Positions 18,619 through 27,262 of a stretch of 64,000 bases of DNA are shown here, piece after piece. A program made the position numbers and the translations under genes. Position 1 is the stretch's first letter. Every line of letters starts with the position of its first letter. The notes under the pieces are model-generated. The model had not been told where the DNA came from, did not search any database, and saw only the letters and a program-made list of their open reading frames with translations. The stretch is taken from contig JBNKMS010000023.1 of the NCBI GenBank assembly GCA_050293315.1, positions 214,991 through 278,990 on the forward strand, written 5' to 3'. The DNA comes from CBFDBF01 sp050293315. GTDB taxonomy: Bacteria; Pseudomonadota; Gammaproteobacteria; Chromatiales; Chromatiaceae.

Positions 18619-20148
18619 TTATAGCGTCTGTTCCGTTACATCTACGTAGAGTTTCAGATGCTGTCCAGGCTGCAGGTATTTCCCTGGTAGGCTGTTCCAG
18701 CGTTTCAGATCCGCTACTCTGACCTTGAAGCGCTGGGCTATCAGCGCCAGAGAGTCACCTCGGCGTACCCTATAGCGCAGGGTGCTTCTGCTATCCGGTG
18801 GACGGGTGTCGATATTGAGGGTACTTGGCGGATGCTTCTGACTCTTTTCTTGGGTCCAGATTACCAGCTCCTGGCCAAGACTCAGGGTGTCGCGTGGCGC
18901 CATGCCGTTCCATTTCGCCAGACTGCGGTGGTGCACGTTGTACTGCTGCGCCAGACCCCACAGGGTATCTCCGGAGCGGACTATATGGGTGACACGGGTG
19001 CCACTCCGTTTTCTATTTTGGATCTTGGATCTGCGTTGCGCGGCGCTCAGTGCATATTGCTCCGGCTGTTTCGATGCGACCGGTAGCAGCAGGTGCTTAC
19101 CGGCCCGAATGGTGTTACCCCTGATCTTATTTATCTGCTTTATTAGCTTGATGGTGGTGCCGCTCTTGGCGGCAATAGTGCCAAGACTGTCACCACTTTT
19201 AATCCGGTAACGCCGCCACTGCATTCGATCGTTCGGATCCAGTTGTGCCAACTTGTCCTTGAACTCCACGGCCTTCTCTACCGGAACCAGTAGCCGGTGC
19301 GGACCCTCGGGGGCGGTGGCCCAGCGGTTAAACCCTGGGTTGAGTCGGTAGAGATCGTCCAGGGGGATGCCGGCCATCTCCGCGGCCATTGCAAGGTCTA
19401 TCTGCGAGCCTACATCAACCGCAGTGAATACCGGTCTATTCCTGATGCTATCCAGGCGTAGGCCGTACTGGCGCCGCTCTTTCAGGATCGTTGCTATAGC
19501 AAGCAGTCGGGGAAGATATCTACTGGTCTCGTTGGTCAGTTTCAGAGACCAGAAATCGGTATCTTTCCCCTTTTGTATGTTTTTGCGCATGGCGCGACTT
19601 ATATTGCCGGGACCGGCATTATAGGCTGCAAGTGCCAACTCCCAGTCACCATCAAAGCGACGATTGAGGGACTCCAAGAGATCTAGCGCGGCGCGGGTAG
19701 AGGCGACTACATCACGGCGGCCGTCGTACCACCAGTTCTGCTTCAGGCCATAGCGTTTACCGGTGGCCGGGATAAACTGCCAGAGACCGGCTGCCCTGCC
19801 GTGTGAGTAGGCGAAGGGGCGGTACATGCTCTCTACCACCGGCAGCAGGGCGAGTTCCATCGGTAGTCCACGCCGCTCGACCTCAGTGACCACGTAGTAG
19901 AGATAGGGCTCTGCGTGGTGTTGCAGCAGGTTTAGATAACTCTGCTTGTCGCCGATTCGTTTGATCTCATCGGCAACCCTTGGCTGGTCGTAGCCGCTAA
20001 GGGCGAGGCCGTCGGTTACTCGTTCCCACAGAGGGCCTCCACCCAGACTGTTTCTGGTTGAACCCTGCATGCAGCCGGTTAGCAGCAGTGCCAGGGTAAG
20101 AACCAGGGCATGGATGATTAGTCGGAGATGTCGCTGATATGGGGACAT
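18619..20148 (-). CDS. mltD: MltD, membrane-bound lytic murein transglycosylase with three LysM repeats
   Basis: The 509-residue protein starts with a lipoprotein signal (lipobox LTGC near residue 26). The lytic transglycosylase domain (about 75-240) has the catalytic glutamate in LPVVES, the GLWQFIPATG motif and ALAAYNAGPGN. Three LysM repeats follow (about residues 315-360, 385-430 and 460-505), each with the SGDS/SGDT or RGDS opening. It cleaves the MurNAc-GlcNAc bond, releasing anhydro-muropeptides. In enteric bacteria mltD neighbours yafS-rnhA-dnaQ, as here, though gloB is absent. Being upstream of yejABEF on the same strand, it may share that transcript. Confidence 0.95.
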   Translation of the reverse strand: MSPYQRHLRLIIHALVLTLALLLTGCMQGSTRNSLGGGPLWERVTDGLALSGYDQPRVADEIKRIGDKQSYLNLLQHHAEPYLYYVVTEVERRGLPMELALLPVVESMYRPFAYSHGRAAGLWQFIPATGKRYGLKQNWWYDGRRDVVASTRAALDLLESLNRRFDGDWELALAAYNAGPGNISRAMRKNIQKGKDTDFWSLKLTNETSRYLPRLLAIATILKERRQYGLRLDSIRNRPVFTAVDVGSQIDLAMAAEMAGIPLDDLYRLNPGFNRWATAPEGPHRLLVPVEKAVEFKDKLAQLDPNDRMQWRRYRIKSGDSLGTIAAKSGTTIKLIKQINKIRGNTIRAGKHLLLPVASKQPEQYALSAAQRRSKIQNRKRSGTRVTHIVRSGDTLWGLAQQYNVHHRSLAKWNGMAPRDTLSLGQELVIWTQEKSQKHPPSTLNIDTRPPDSRSTLRYRVRRGDSLALIAQRFKVRVADLKRWNSLPGKYLQPGQHLKLYVDVTEQTL

Positions 20149-20220
20149 AACCCGGACGACTATACTGGAGTGGCGGCACCATTTCCAGGCACTATTTTGC
20201 CCACAATTCTCGATAGGGGT

Positions 20221-21006
20221 ATGCTTTCAGCTATGAAATCTATCCCGTTTTGTCAGGCAGAACCGTTTATTAGCAGCAGCCTCCAGCAGTGGTTTGGTCG
20301 GCTGCCTGGGAGCTATCTGCAACAGCGGGAGATAGCCCTGCTGGAGCAGCTCCTGCCGGAGCTGTTTGGCTACTATCTGCTACAGTTTGGAATGGCGGAC
20401 GCCGGCAGCAAGATCGCCCAGGCCAGCAAGATGCGTAACCACCTGATCCTGAATGGCGACAGAGGGTCCATGTCGGGGGTGATCGATATTCAGGCCAATC
20501 CCCTGCACATTCCAATTGCCGCAGATAGCGTCGATGCGATAATCCTGCCGCACACACTCGATTTTGTAGACGATCCACACCAGGTGTTGCGTGAGGTGGA
20601 GAGGGTGCTGATCCCAGAGGGTCGGTTACTTATTACCGGTTTCAATCCATGGAGCCTGTGGGGGGCGTGGAGGCTCTTCCGCAGACGTCGTGGCATGGTG
20701 CCATGGTGTGGTCAGTTTATCTCCCAGCGGCGGCTGCATGACTGGCTGTCACTGCTCGGATTTGAACTGGAGCTGGCTATGCCGCTGATGTTTAGGCCGC
20801 CCCTGCAGAATGCGACAGTAATGGGTAAACTGGAGTGTATGGAACGTCTAGGGGAACGCTTTTGGCCGTTCCTCGCAGGGGCCTACCTGGTCCAGGCGGT
20901 GCGGCGGGTCTCGACCCTTACCCCGGTGCGTACCGGATGGAGAGAGCGTGCCCCGGTCTTTGGAGGGCGGGTGGTTGAACCGACTACGAGGAGTAGCAGT
21001 GGCTGA
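20221..21006 (+). CDS. YafS-like SAM-dependent methyltransferase
   Basis: The protein is a class I methyltransferase of the YafS type: the segment PHTLDFVDDPHQVLREVERVL and LITGFNPWSLWGAWRLF are characteristic. The substrate is unknown. The start is unsettled: ATG 20221 lies too close to AGGGG (20215-20219), whereas ATG 20233 is slightly far; the reading frame also extends upstream to 20128, overlapping the mltD start, which I do not favour. Its last eight bases overlap the rnhA GTG start, consistent with the conserved yafS-rnhA-dnaQ order. Confidence 0.82.
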   Translation: MLSAMKSIPFCQAEPFISSSLQQWFGRLPGSYLQQREIALLEQLLPELFGYYLLQFGMADAGSKIAQASKMRNHLILNGDRGSMSGVIDIQANPLHIPIAADSVDAIILPHTLDFVDDPHQVLREVERVLIPEGRLLITGFNPWSLWGAWRLFRRRRGMVPWCGQFISQRRLHDWLSLLGFELELAMPLMFRPPLQNATVMGKLECMERLGERFWPFLAGAYLVQAVRRVSTLTPVRTGWRERAPVFGGRVVEPTTRSSSG

Positions 21007-21454
21007 AATGGTAGAGATCTATACCGACGGGGCGTGTCGTGGGAACCCAGGCCCTGGTGGTTGGGGTGCGGTGCTGCGCTACCGTGACAGAGAGAAACAG
21101 CTCTGGGGTGGTGAAGCGGAGACCACCAACAACCGGATGGAGCTGATGGCAGTGATCGCGTCACTGCAGGCGTTGACCAGGCCGGCAGAGATCAGGATTA
21201 CCACTGACTCCCAGTATGTCAAAAACGGGATCACCCAGTGGATCCACAACTGGAAACGCAACGGCTGGAAGACCGCCAATAAAAAACCGGTAAAGAATGT
21301 TGACCTGTGGCGTACCCTGGATGAGCTGATAGCGCAGCACGATGTCACCTGGGCATGGGTGAAGGGGCATAGCGGCCACCCGGAGAATGAACTGGCGGAT
21401 GAGCTGGCAAACAGGGGTATTGATGATATGGATACAGCAACATGCGCCAAATAG
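20999..21454 (+). CDS. rnhA: Ribonuclease HI
   Basis: The protein (about 151 residues) contains the four acidic catalytic positions of RNase HI: YTDGACRGNPG, MELMA, TTDSQYV and ENELADELAN. It hydrolyses RNA in RNA-DNA hybrids. I take the GTG at 20999 because GAGGAG at 20988-20993 sits five bases upstream; ATG 21008 is the alternative. The gene overlaps the methyltransferase end by eight bases and dnaQ by 13 bases. Confidence 0.96.
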   Translation: MAEMVEIYTDGACRGNPGPGGWGAVLRYRDREKQLWGGEAETTNNRMELMAVIASLQALTRPAEIRITTDSQYVKNGITQWIHNWKRNGWKTANKKPVKNVDLWRTLDELIAQHDVTWAWVKGHSGHPENELADELANRGIDDMDTATCAK

Positions 21455-22152
21455 TACTGGATACAGAGACCACCGGTCTGGAGACAAAGCTGGGCCACCG
21501 TATCATCGAGATTGGCTGTGTAGAGCTGGTTGATCGCCGCCTGACGGGGAACAGTTTCCAGCAGTATCTGCAACCCGACCGGGAGATCGATGCGGCGGCA
21601 GCCGAGGTCCACGGGATCAGCGATGAGTTTCTTGCTGACAAGCCCCGCTTCGCCGATATCGTCAGCGATTTTATCGACTATATCAGGGGTGCCGAGCTGA
21701 TAATCCATAACGCCCCCTTCGATGTCGGTTTCATCAACTACGAGTTGTCACTGCTTGCCGGGGATTGGGCGCAATTGGAGGATTACTGTAGCGTTACCGA
21801 TACCCTGGCGCTGGCGAAGAAGATGCATCCCGGGCAGCGGAATAGTCTTGATGCCCTGTGTCGGCGTTATGCAATAGACAATAGTCACCGCGAACTACAT
21901 GGGGCGCTATTGGATGCCGAGATCCTGAGCGATGTCTATCTGGCGATGACCGGTGGGCAGGCCACCCTGGCCCTGGATGGTTTTTCCAGCGGCCTTCAGG
22001 GTGTGGAGGAGGAGGGCGTAAGGCGTCTGCCGAGTGGACGCCCGCCGCTGACCGTGGTGCGGGCCAGCTCGGCCGAGCAGAGTGCCCACGCCGCCCGGTT
22101 GGAGGAGATCGGTAAGGGTGGCGCCAGCGTACTCTGGGGTGCGGAGGAGTAG
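21442..22152 (+). CDS. dnaQ: DNA polymerase III epsilon subunit, 3'-5' exonuclease
   Basis: The 236-residue protein is a DEDDh exonuclease: DTETTG near residue 7, HNAPFDVGF, and HGALLDAEIL near residues 155-165 give the catalytic residues. It proofreads for the replicative polymerase and ends with a short region expected to bind the alpha subunit. Its start lies inside the end of rnhA, the usual arrangement in Gammaproteobacteria. A 131-base gap without obvious structure separates it from pyrG. Confidence 0.96.
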   Translation: MRQIVLDTETTGLETKLGHRIIEIGCVELVDRRLTGNSFQQYLQPDREIDAAAAEVHGISDEFLADKPRFADIVSDFIDYIRGAELIIHNAPFDVGFINYELSLLAGDWAQLEDYCSVTDTLALAKKMHPGQRNSLDALCRRYAIDNSHRELHGALLDAEILSDVYLAMTGGQATLALDGFSSGLQGVEEEGVRRLPSGRPPLTVVRASSAEQSAHAARLEEIGKGGASVLWGAEE

Positions 22153-22283
22153 AGCTGCTCCAAGACTTAAGTAGGGCCAAGGTTCTGTCAAAACGCTCAG
22201 CCACTCATGTAGAGATTGTGGAACAGGCGTGATTCTGGTACCTTGTAATCCCGTCCGTATTACCACTTGTTTCACCTTATCTT

Positions 22284-23921
22284 ATGAGCAAATTTGTATT
22301 TATCACGGGCGGTGTGGTCTCTTCCCTGGGGAAGGGTATCGCCTCCGCATCTCTTGGCGCGCTGCTAGAATCACGCGGTCTAAAAGTCACCATGATCAAA
22401 CTGGATCCCTATATCAACGTGGATCCAGGCACCATGAGCCCTTTTCAACATGGCGAGGTCTTCGTCACTGAGGATGGTAGTGAGACCGATCTTGATCTCG
22501 GCCACTATGAGCGCTTTGTCAGTACCACCATGGGGCAGAACAACAATTTCACCACCGGCCAGATCTACGAGAATGTGATACGCAAAGAGCGCCGCGGAGA
22601 CTACCTTGGTGGAACCGTTCAGGTCATTCCCCATATCACCAACGAGATCAAGGAGAAGGTGTTGCTCGGGGCCGGTGATAGCGATGTAACCCTGGTGGAG
22701 ATCGGCGGTACCGTAGGTGATATCGAGTCGTTGCCATTTATGGAGGCGATACGACAGATGGGGGTGGAGTTGGGACGTGAGAATGCACTGTTTATGCATC
22801 TGACCCTGGTCCCTTATATAGCTGTCTCCAAAGAGATCAAGACCAAGCCGACCCAGCACTCGGTGAAAGAGCTGCGCTCTATTGGTATTCAGCCCGATAT
22901 CCTGCTGTGCCGGGCCGATCGACAGCTGCCTGAGGGAGAGCGCAAAAAGATCGCCCTGTTTACCAATGTTCCGGACAAGGCGGTAATCTCCGCAGTGGAT
23001 GCGGACAATATCTACCGGATCCCACTACTGCTACATGCGCAGGAGCTGGATGAACTGGTGGTCAAACAGTTTGGACTAGATCTGCCACCGGCCAACCTGC
23101 AGGATTGGCAGGCGGTAATGGATGGATTGGATGGCCCGGATGGTGAGATATGTATCGCCATGGTGGGCAAATATATGCACCTGACGGAGGCCTATAAGAG
23201 CCTCTCCGAGGCGTTGATTCATGCCGGTATCCATACCCGCACCAAGGTCAACATCAAGTATGTCGATGCCGAGGCGGTCGAGAAGGATAGTAAGGGGCAG
23301 TTGCGCGGGGTTGACGCTATCCTGGTGCCCGGCGGCTTTGGTGAGCGCGGTGTTGAGGGTAAGGTTGAGGCGGCGCGCTATGCACGCGAGAACGCCATCC
23401 CCTATCTAGGCATCTGTCTCGGTATGCAGGTCGCGGTAATCGAGTATGCACGCAATGTGGCGGGACTGGCCGGGGCCAACAGTACAGAATTTAATCCTGA
23501 CACACCGCATCCGGTCATAGCTCTGATTACCGAGTGGCTGAATGCGGACGGTAAGATCGAGACCCGCAGTGAAGATTCCGATCTCGGCGGCACCATGCGT
23601 CTCGGTGGCCAGGAGTCCCGTCTGGTAGAGGGTAGTCTGGCGCGGAAGCTCTACGGCAAGGAGGTGATCATGGAGCGCCACCGTCACCGTTATGAGTTTA
23701 ACAACCAGTATCTAGAGGCCTTGGAGCAGGCCGGCCTGAAGATCTGCGGGCGCTCCATAGATGGAGAGTTGGTGGAGATGGTGGAGCTTAGCGAGCACCC
23801 ATGGTTTCTGGCGTGTCAATTTCATCCTGAATTCACCTCTACTCCGAGGGCTGGGCATCCGCTATTTTCAGGGTTTGTCCAGGCCGCGCGGGATTACCAG
23901 AAAAAGAGAGTTACCGGCTGA
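22284..23921 (+). CDS. pyrG: CTP synthase
   Basis: The 545-residue enzyme has the N-terminal amidoligase domain (FITGGVVSSLGKG, DPYINVDPGTMSP) and a C-terminal glutamine amidotransferase domain with the nucleophile loop GICLGMQ and the HRHRYEFN and FHPEFTS motifs. It makes CTP from UTP, ATP and glutamine. Its stop overlaps the kdsA ATG by one base, so pyrG-kdsA form an operon, extending to eno, ftsB and ispD. Confidence 0.98.
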   Translation: MSKFVFITGGVVSSLGKGIASASLGALLESRGLKVTMIKLDPYINVDPGTMSPFQHGEVFVTEDGSETDLDLGHYERFVSTTMGQNNNFTTGQIYENVIRKERRGDYLGGTVQVIPHITNEIKEKVLLGAGDSDVTLVEIGGTVGDIESLPFMEAIRQMGVELGRENALFMHLTLVPYIAVSKEIKTKPTQHSVKELRSIGIQPDILLCRADRQLPEGERKKIALFTNVPDKAVISAVDADNIYRIPLLLHAQELDELVVKQFGLDLPPANLQDWQAVMDGLDGPDGEICIAMVGKYMHLTEAYKSLSEALIHAGIHTRTKVNIKYVDAEAVEKDSKGQLRGVDAILVPGGFGERGVEGKVEAARYARENAIPYLGICLGMQVAVIEYARNVAGLAGANSTEFNPDTPHPVIALITEWLNADGKIETRSEDSDLGGTMRLGGQESRLVEGSLARKLYGKEVIMERHRHRYEFNNQYLEALEQAGLKICGRSIDGELVEMVELSEHPWFLACQFHPEFTSTPRAGHPLFSGFVQAARDYQKKRVTG

Positions 23922-24730
23922 TGAATCTATGTGGCTTTAAGGCGGGTATGGATCACCCCCTGTTTTTGATTGCGGGGCCATGCGTGATCGAAAGCGAGCA
24001 GTTGGCCCTCGACACCGCTGGCCAACTCAAGGAGATGAGCGTAGAGCTCGGTATTCCCTTCATATATAAATCCTCTTTTGACAAGGCCAATCGCTCTTCG
24101 GCGGAGAGCTTTCGCGGGCCTGGTGTAGAAGAGGGGATCTATATCCTGGAGAAGGTGCGTAAGCAGATCGGGGTGCCGGTGTTGACCGATGTACATGAGG
24201 ATACCCCGTTGGATGAGGTCGCCAGCGTGGTAGATGTGCTGCAGACGCCGGCCCTGCTCTGTCGTCAGACCGATTTTATCCAGAGGGTGGCGGCACAAAA
24301 ACGGCCGGTGAATCTGAAGAAGGGGCAGTTTCTGGCCCCCGGGGATATGCAGCAGGTGGTGGCCAAGGCGCGTGCGGTCGGGAATGAGCAGATACTGGTG
24401 TGCGAGCGGGGCTTCGCCTTTGGCTATAACAACCTGGTATCTGATATGCGCTCTCTGGCGATCCTGCGGGAGACGGGGTGTCCGGTGGTGTTTGATGCCA
24501 CCCACTCGGTGCAGCTGCCTGGGGGTGAAGGTATCCGCTCAGGCGGTGAGCGTGAGTTTATCCCACTGTTGGCGCGGGCAGCGGTGGCGGCAGGGATATC
24601 TGGTATATTCATGGAGACCCACCCGCAGCCTGACAAGGCGCTCTGTGATGGCCCCAACTCCTGGCCGCTGGATGACATGCGGGAGTTGTTACAGACACTG
24701 CGCGAGCTTGATCGGGTGGTGAAGGGATAA
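23921..24730 (+). CDS. kdsA: KDO-8-phosphate synthase
   Basis: The 269-residue enzyme has the class I DAHP/KDO8P aldolase fold signatures IAGPCVIES, YKSSFDKANRSS, and FDATHSVQLPGG. It condenses phosphoenolpyruvate and arabinose 5-phosphate for lipopolysaccharide core synthesis, which shows a Gram-negative envelope. The pyrG-kdsA-eno order is common in Gammaproteobacteria. Confidence 0.98.
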   Translation: MNLCGFKAGMDHPLFLIAGPCVIESEQLALDTAGQLKEMSVELGIPFIYKSSFDKANRSSAESFRGPGVEEGIYILEKVRKQIGVPVLTDVHEDTPLDEVASVVDVLQTPALLCRQTDFIQRVAAQKRPVNLKKGQFLAPGDMQQVVAKARAVGNEQILVCERGFAFGYNNLVSDMRSLAILRETGCPVVFDATHSVQLPGGEGIRSGGEREFIPLLARAAVAAGISGIFMETHPQPDKALCDGPNSWPLDDMRELLQTLRELDRVVKG

Positions 24731-24776
24731 ATGTAGTAGACTGAATATTTGTATGGTGACACCTCCTTGTACCGCG

Positions 24777-24803
24777 GGAACCTCTAAACAGATCAGAGGT
24801 TCC
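24777..24803 (+). promoter_or_regulatory. Inverted repeat in the eno leader
   Basis: GGAACCTCT and AGAGGTTCC form a perfect 9-base stem with a 9-base loop, between kdsA and eno. It is followed by ATAGATTAAT and not a T run, so it may be an RNA processing or stability element and is unlikely to be a full terminator. Confidence 0.5.
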
Positions 24804-24829
24804 ATAGATTAATTATTGAGATAGCAACT

Positions 24830-26113
24830 ATGTCTGAGATTATTGATATTCGTGGCCGTGAAATTTTGGATTCCCGTGGTAACCCCACGGTAGAGGCAGA
24901 TGTAATTACTGCCGATGGAGCGATTGGCCGTGCGGTTGCGCCCTCTGGCGCCTCCACCGGCTCGCGCGAGGCACTGGAGTTGCGGGATGGTGATAAGGGC
25001 CGCTATGGCGGCAAGGGCGTATTGCAGGCGGTCGAGAATATTAACGGCGTGTTGCGGGAGGCGCTGATCGGCAGAGACGTATCCGACCAGGAGGGGCTGG
25101 ACCGCAGCATGATCGAACTGGACGGTACCGACAACAAAGGCAACCTAGGTGCCAATGCCATACTGGCGATCTCCCTGGCAACGGCCCATGCCGCTGCTCA
25201 GGAGGAGGCGCTACCGCTCTACCGCTATCTATCCAACGGTCCTTACCGCATGCCGGTGCCGATGATGAACATCATAAACGGCGGAGAACATGCGGATAAT
25301 AGTGTCGATATACAGGAGTTTATGATCCTGCCGGTGGGGGCCGACTCCGTTCGGGAGGCGATCCGCTATGGTGCCGAGGTGTTCCATGCCCTGAAGGGTG
25401 TTCTAAAGGGACGCGGGTTGAATACGGCGGTCGGTGACGAGGGCGGCTTTGCCCCTGACCTGCCGTCCAACGAGGCGGCGGTTGAGGTGATCCTGGAGGC
25501 TATCGGCAAGGCCGGGTTCAAGGCGGGTAGCGATATCTATCTGGGCCTGGATACTGCCAGCTCAGAATTCTATAGGGATGGTCAATATGATCTTGCCTCA
25601 GAGGGACGCAAGTTTGATTCCGCCGATTTTGTTGACTATCTGGCCGCGCTGGTCGAGCAGTACCCCATAATCTCCATTGAGGATGGTATGGATGAGAGCG
25701 ACTGGGATGGGTGGAAGATCCTGACCGAAAAGCTGGGCGACAAGATACAGCTGGTCGGAGATGACCTGTTCGTGACCAATACCGGTATCCTTGCGCGCGG
25801 TATCGAGGAGCAGGTGGCCAACTCTATCCTGATCAAGTTCAACCAGATCGGTACCCTTACCGAGACCATGGATGCCATCAATATGGCGCATGACGCCGGT
25901 TATTCCGCTGTGATCTCACACCGTTCCGGAGAGACCGAGGATACCACTATCGCCGACCTGGTAGTGGCGTCCAATGTCGGGCAGATCAAGACCGGTTCCC
26001 TCTGTCGCTCCGACCGGGTGGCCAAGTACAACCAGTTGATGCGGATAGAGGACCAGCTGGGAGATGAGGCCGTATATGCCGGTAGAGGGGCCTTTACGCA
26101 CCTTGCGTCCTGA
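24830..26113 (+). CDS. eno: Enolase
   Basis: The 427-residue protein opens with IRGREILDSRGNPTVE and contains GASTGSREALELRD, the metal-binding SIEDGMDESDWDGW, KFNQIGTLTETM and SHRSGETEDTTIADL motifs, all diagnostic of enolase. It interconverts 2-phosphoglycerate and phosphoenolpyruvate, and in Gammaproteobacteria is also part of the RNA degradosome. It is followed by ftsB 24 bases later. Confidence 0.98.
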   Translation: MSEIIDIRGREILDSRGNPTVEADVITADGAIGRAVAPSGASTGSREALELRDGDKGRYGGKGVLQAVENINGVLREALIGRDVSDQEGLDRSMIELDGTDNKGNLGANAILAISLATAHAAAQEEALPLYRYLSNGPYRMPVPMMNIINGGEHADNSVDIQEFMILPVGADSVREAIRYGAEVFHALKGVLKGRGLNTAVGDEGGFAPDLPSNEAAVEVILEAIGKAGFKAGSDIYLGLDTASSEFYRDGQYDLASEGRKFDSADFVDYLAALVEQYPIISIEDGMDESDWDGWKILTEKLGDKIQLVGDDLFVTNTGILARGIEEQVANSILIKFNQIGTLTETMDAINMAHDAGYSAVISHRSGETEDTTIADLVVASNVGQIKTGSLCRSDRVAKYNQLMRIEDQLGDEAVYAGRGAFTHLAS

Positions 26114-26137
26114 GATTAGGGGCGCATAGGGGTGGCT

Positions 26138-26431
26138 ATGCGTATCCTGATTGTGGTCCTACTGCTACTGCTGCTACTGCTTCAGTACCGTCTCTGGGTC
26201 GGAGAGGGGAGTCTGGCGGAGGTCCACTCACTACAGCAGGATATAGCAGATCAACAGGCCGAACTAGAAGAGTTACGGCAGCGTAACAGGGCGCTCCAGG
26301 CCGAGGTGAGTAATCTCAAGCAGGGGCTGGACGCCATCGAAGAGCGGGCCCGTAGCGAGCTGGGGATGATCCGTGATGGTGAGATCTTCTACCAGATCAT
26401 AGAAGAGCAGCCAGAGGGTGGATCGGAGTGA
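26138..26431 (+). CDS. ftsB: FtsB, cell division protein
   Basis: The 97-residue bitopic protein has an N-terminal membrane helix (ILIVVLLLLLLLLQYRLW), a coiled coil (about residues 28-70) and the conserved ERARSELGMI segment. FtsB joins FtsL and FtsQ at the divisome. The ATG at 26138 has GGGG six bases upstream and is preferred over the GTG at 26132. The gene overlaps ispD by four bases, the conserved ftsB-ispD arrangement. Confidence 0.95.
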   Translation: MRILIVVLLLLLLLLQYRLWVGEGSLAEVHSLQQDIADQQAELEELRQRNRALQAEVSNLKQGLDAIEERARSELGMIRDGEIFYQIIEEQPEGGSE

Positions 26432-27129
26432 CTGCGGCGGGGCGTTACTGGGCCGTGGTCCCGGCCGCAGGTGTCGGCCGCCGTATGGGCGCAGCCTTCC
26501 CCAAGCAGTACCTGCAGCTCAATGGACGCACGGTAATTGAGCATACCCTGGATAGGCTGCTTGCCCAGCCTCAACTGGCCGGTATCTATGTTGCGCTCTC
26601 TCCAGACGACGGCTGGTGGGAGAGCACCTCTGTGGCCAACCATCCAATGATTACGCGGGTTGATGGTGGCGCTGAGCGCTGCCAATCGGTGCTGCATGCC
26701 CTTAGTCTGCTGCGCCAGAGTGCCGACCAGAGTGATTGGGTGCTGGTACATGATGCGGTGCGACCCTGCTTGCGGCAAGAGGATCTGGATGCCCTGATAG
26801 AGGGGCTGGTTGACCATCCGGTAGGCGGGCTGTTGGGTGTGCCGGTGCAGGACAGCATGAAGCGGACTGATAGCGAGGGAGTGGTTGCGGCGACGCTGGC
26901 GCGAGAGCAGCTATGGCATGCCTATACTCCACAGATGTTCCGCCTCGGGATGCTCCACCAGGCGTTGCGTGACGCCCTGGCAGCGGGGCTGCTGGTTACA
27001 GATGACGCCTCAGCAATGGAGGCGGCCGGTCATAGCCCGCTGATGGTTGAGGGGCATAGAGACAACATCAAGATTACCCGGCCCGAAGACCTTGAGCTGG
27101 CCGCATTCTATCTGCACAACCGCAGATAG
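26428..27129 (+). CDS. ispD: IspD, 2-C-methyl-D-erythritol 4-phosphate cytidylyltransferase
   Basis: The 233-residue enzyme has the nucleotidyltransferase signature VPAAGVGRRMG near residue 11, HDAVRPC and the PQMFR segment. It makes CDP-methylerythritol in the non-mevalonate isoprenoid pathway. It starts with GTG inside the end of ftsB. Its usual partner ispF is not adjacent but lies 4.4 kb away on the minus strand at 31506-31976, next to truD. Confidence 0.96.
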   Translation: MTAAGRYWAVVPAAGVGRRMGAAFPKQYLQLNGRTVIEHTLDRLLAQPQLAGIYVALSPDDGWWESTSVANHPMITRVDGGAERCQSVLHALSLLRQSADQSDWVLVHDAVRPCLRQEDLDALIEGLVDHPVGGLLGVPVQDSMKRTDSEGVVAATLAREQLWHAYTPQMFRLGMLHQALRDALAAGLLVTDDASAMEAAGHSPLMVEGHRDNIKITRPEDLELAAFYLHNRR

Positions 27130-27152
27130 ATTTACCAGACGACTCTCTGTAG

Positions 27153-27180
27153 ATAGCGCAGCGGAAGGCGCTAGCGCTAT
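27153..27180 (+). terminator. Hairpin after ispD, weak terminator candidate
   Basis: ATAGCGC-a-GCG pairs with CGC-ta-GCGCTAT just after the ispD stop, followed by the A/T-rich ATTAATAGTTT. The tail has no uninterrupted T run, so termination strength is uncertain. The rest of the gap to 27262 shows only a short GGCC inverted repeat. Confidence 0.4.
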
Positions 27181-27262
27181 ATTAATAGTTTAAGATGTGC
27201 TAATGTATCGGCCATTTTCCGGCCACCAATAATAACTATCTGCTAGCTGGTACCCACAAACT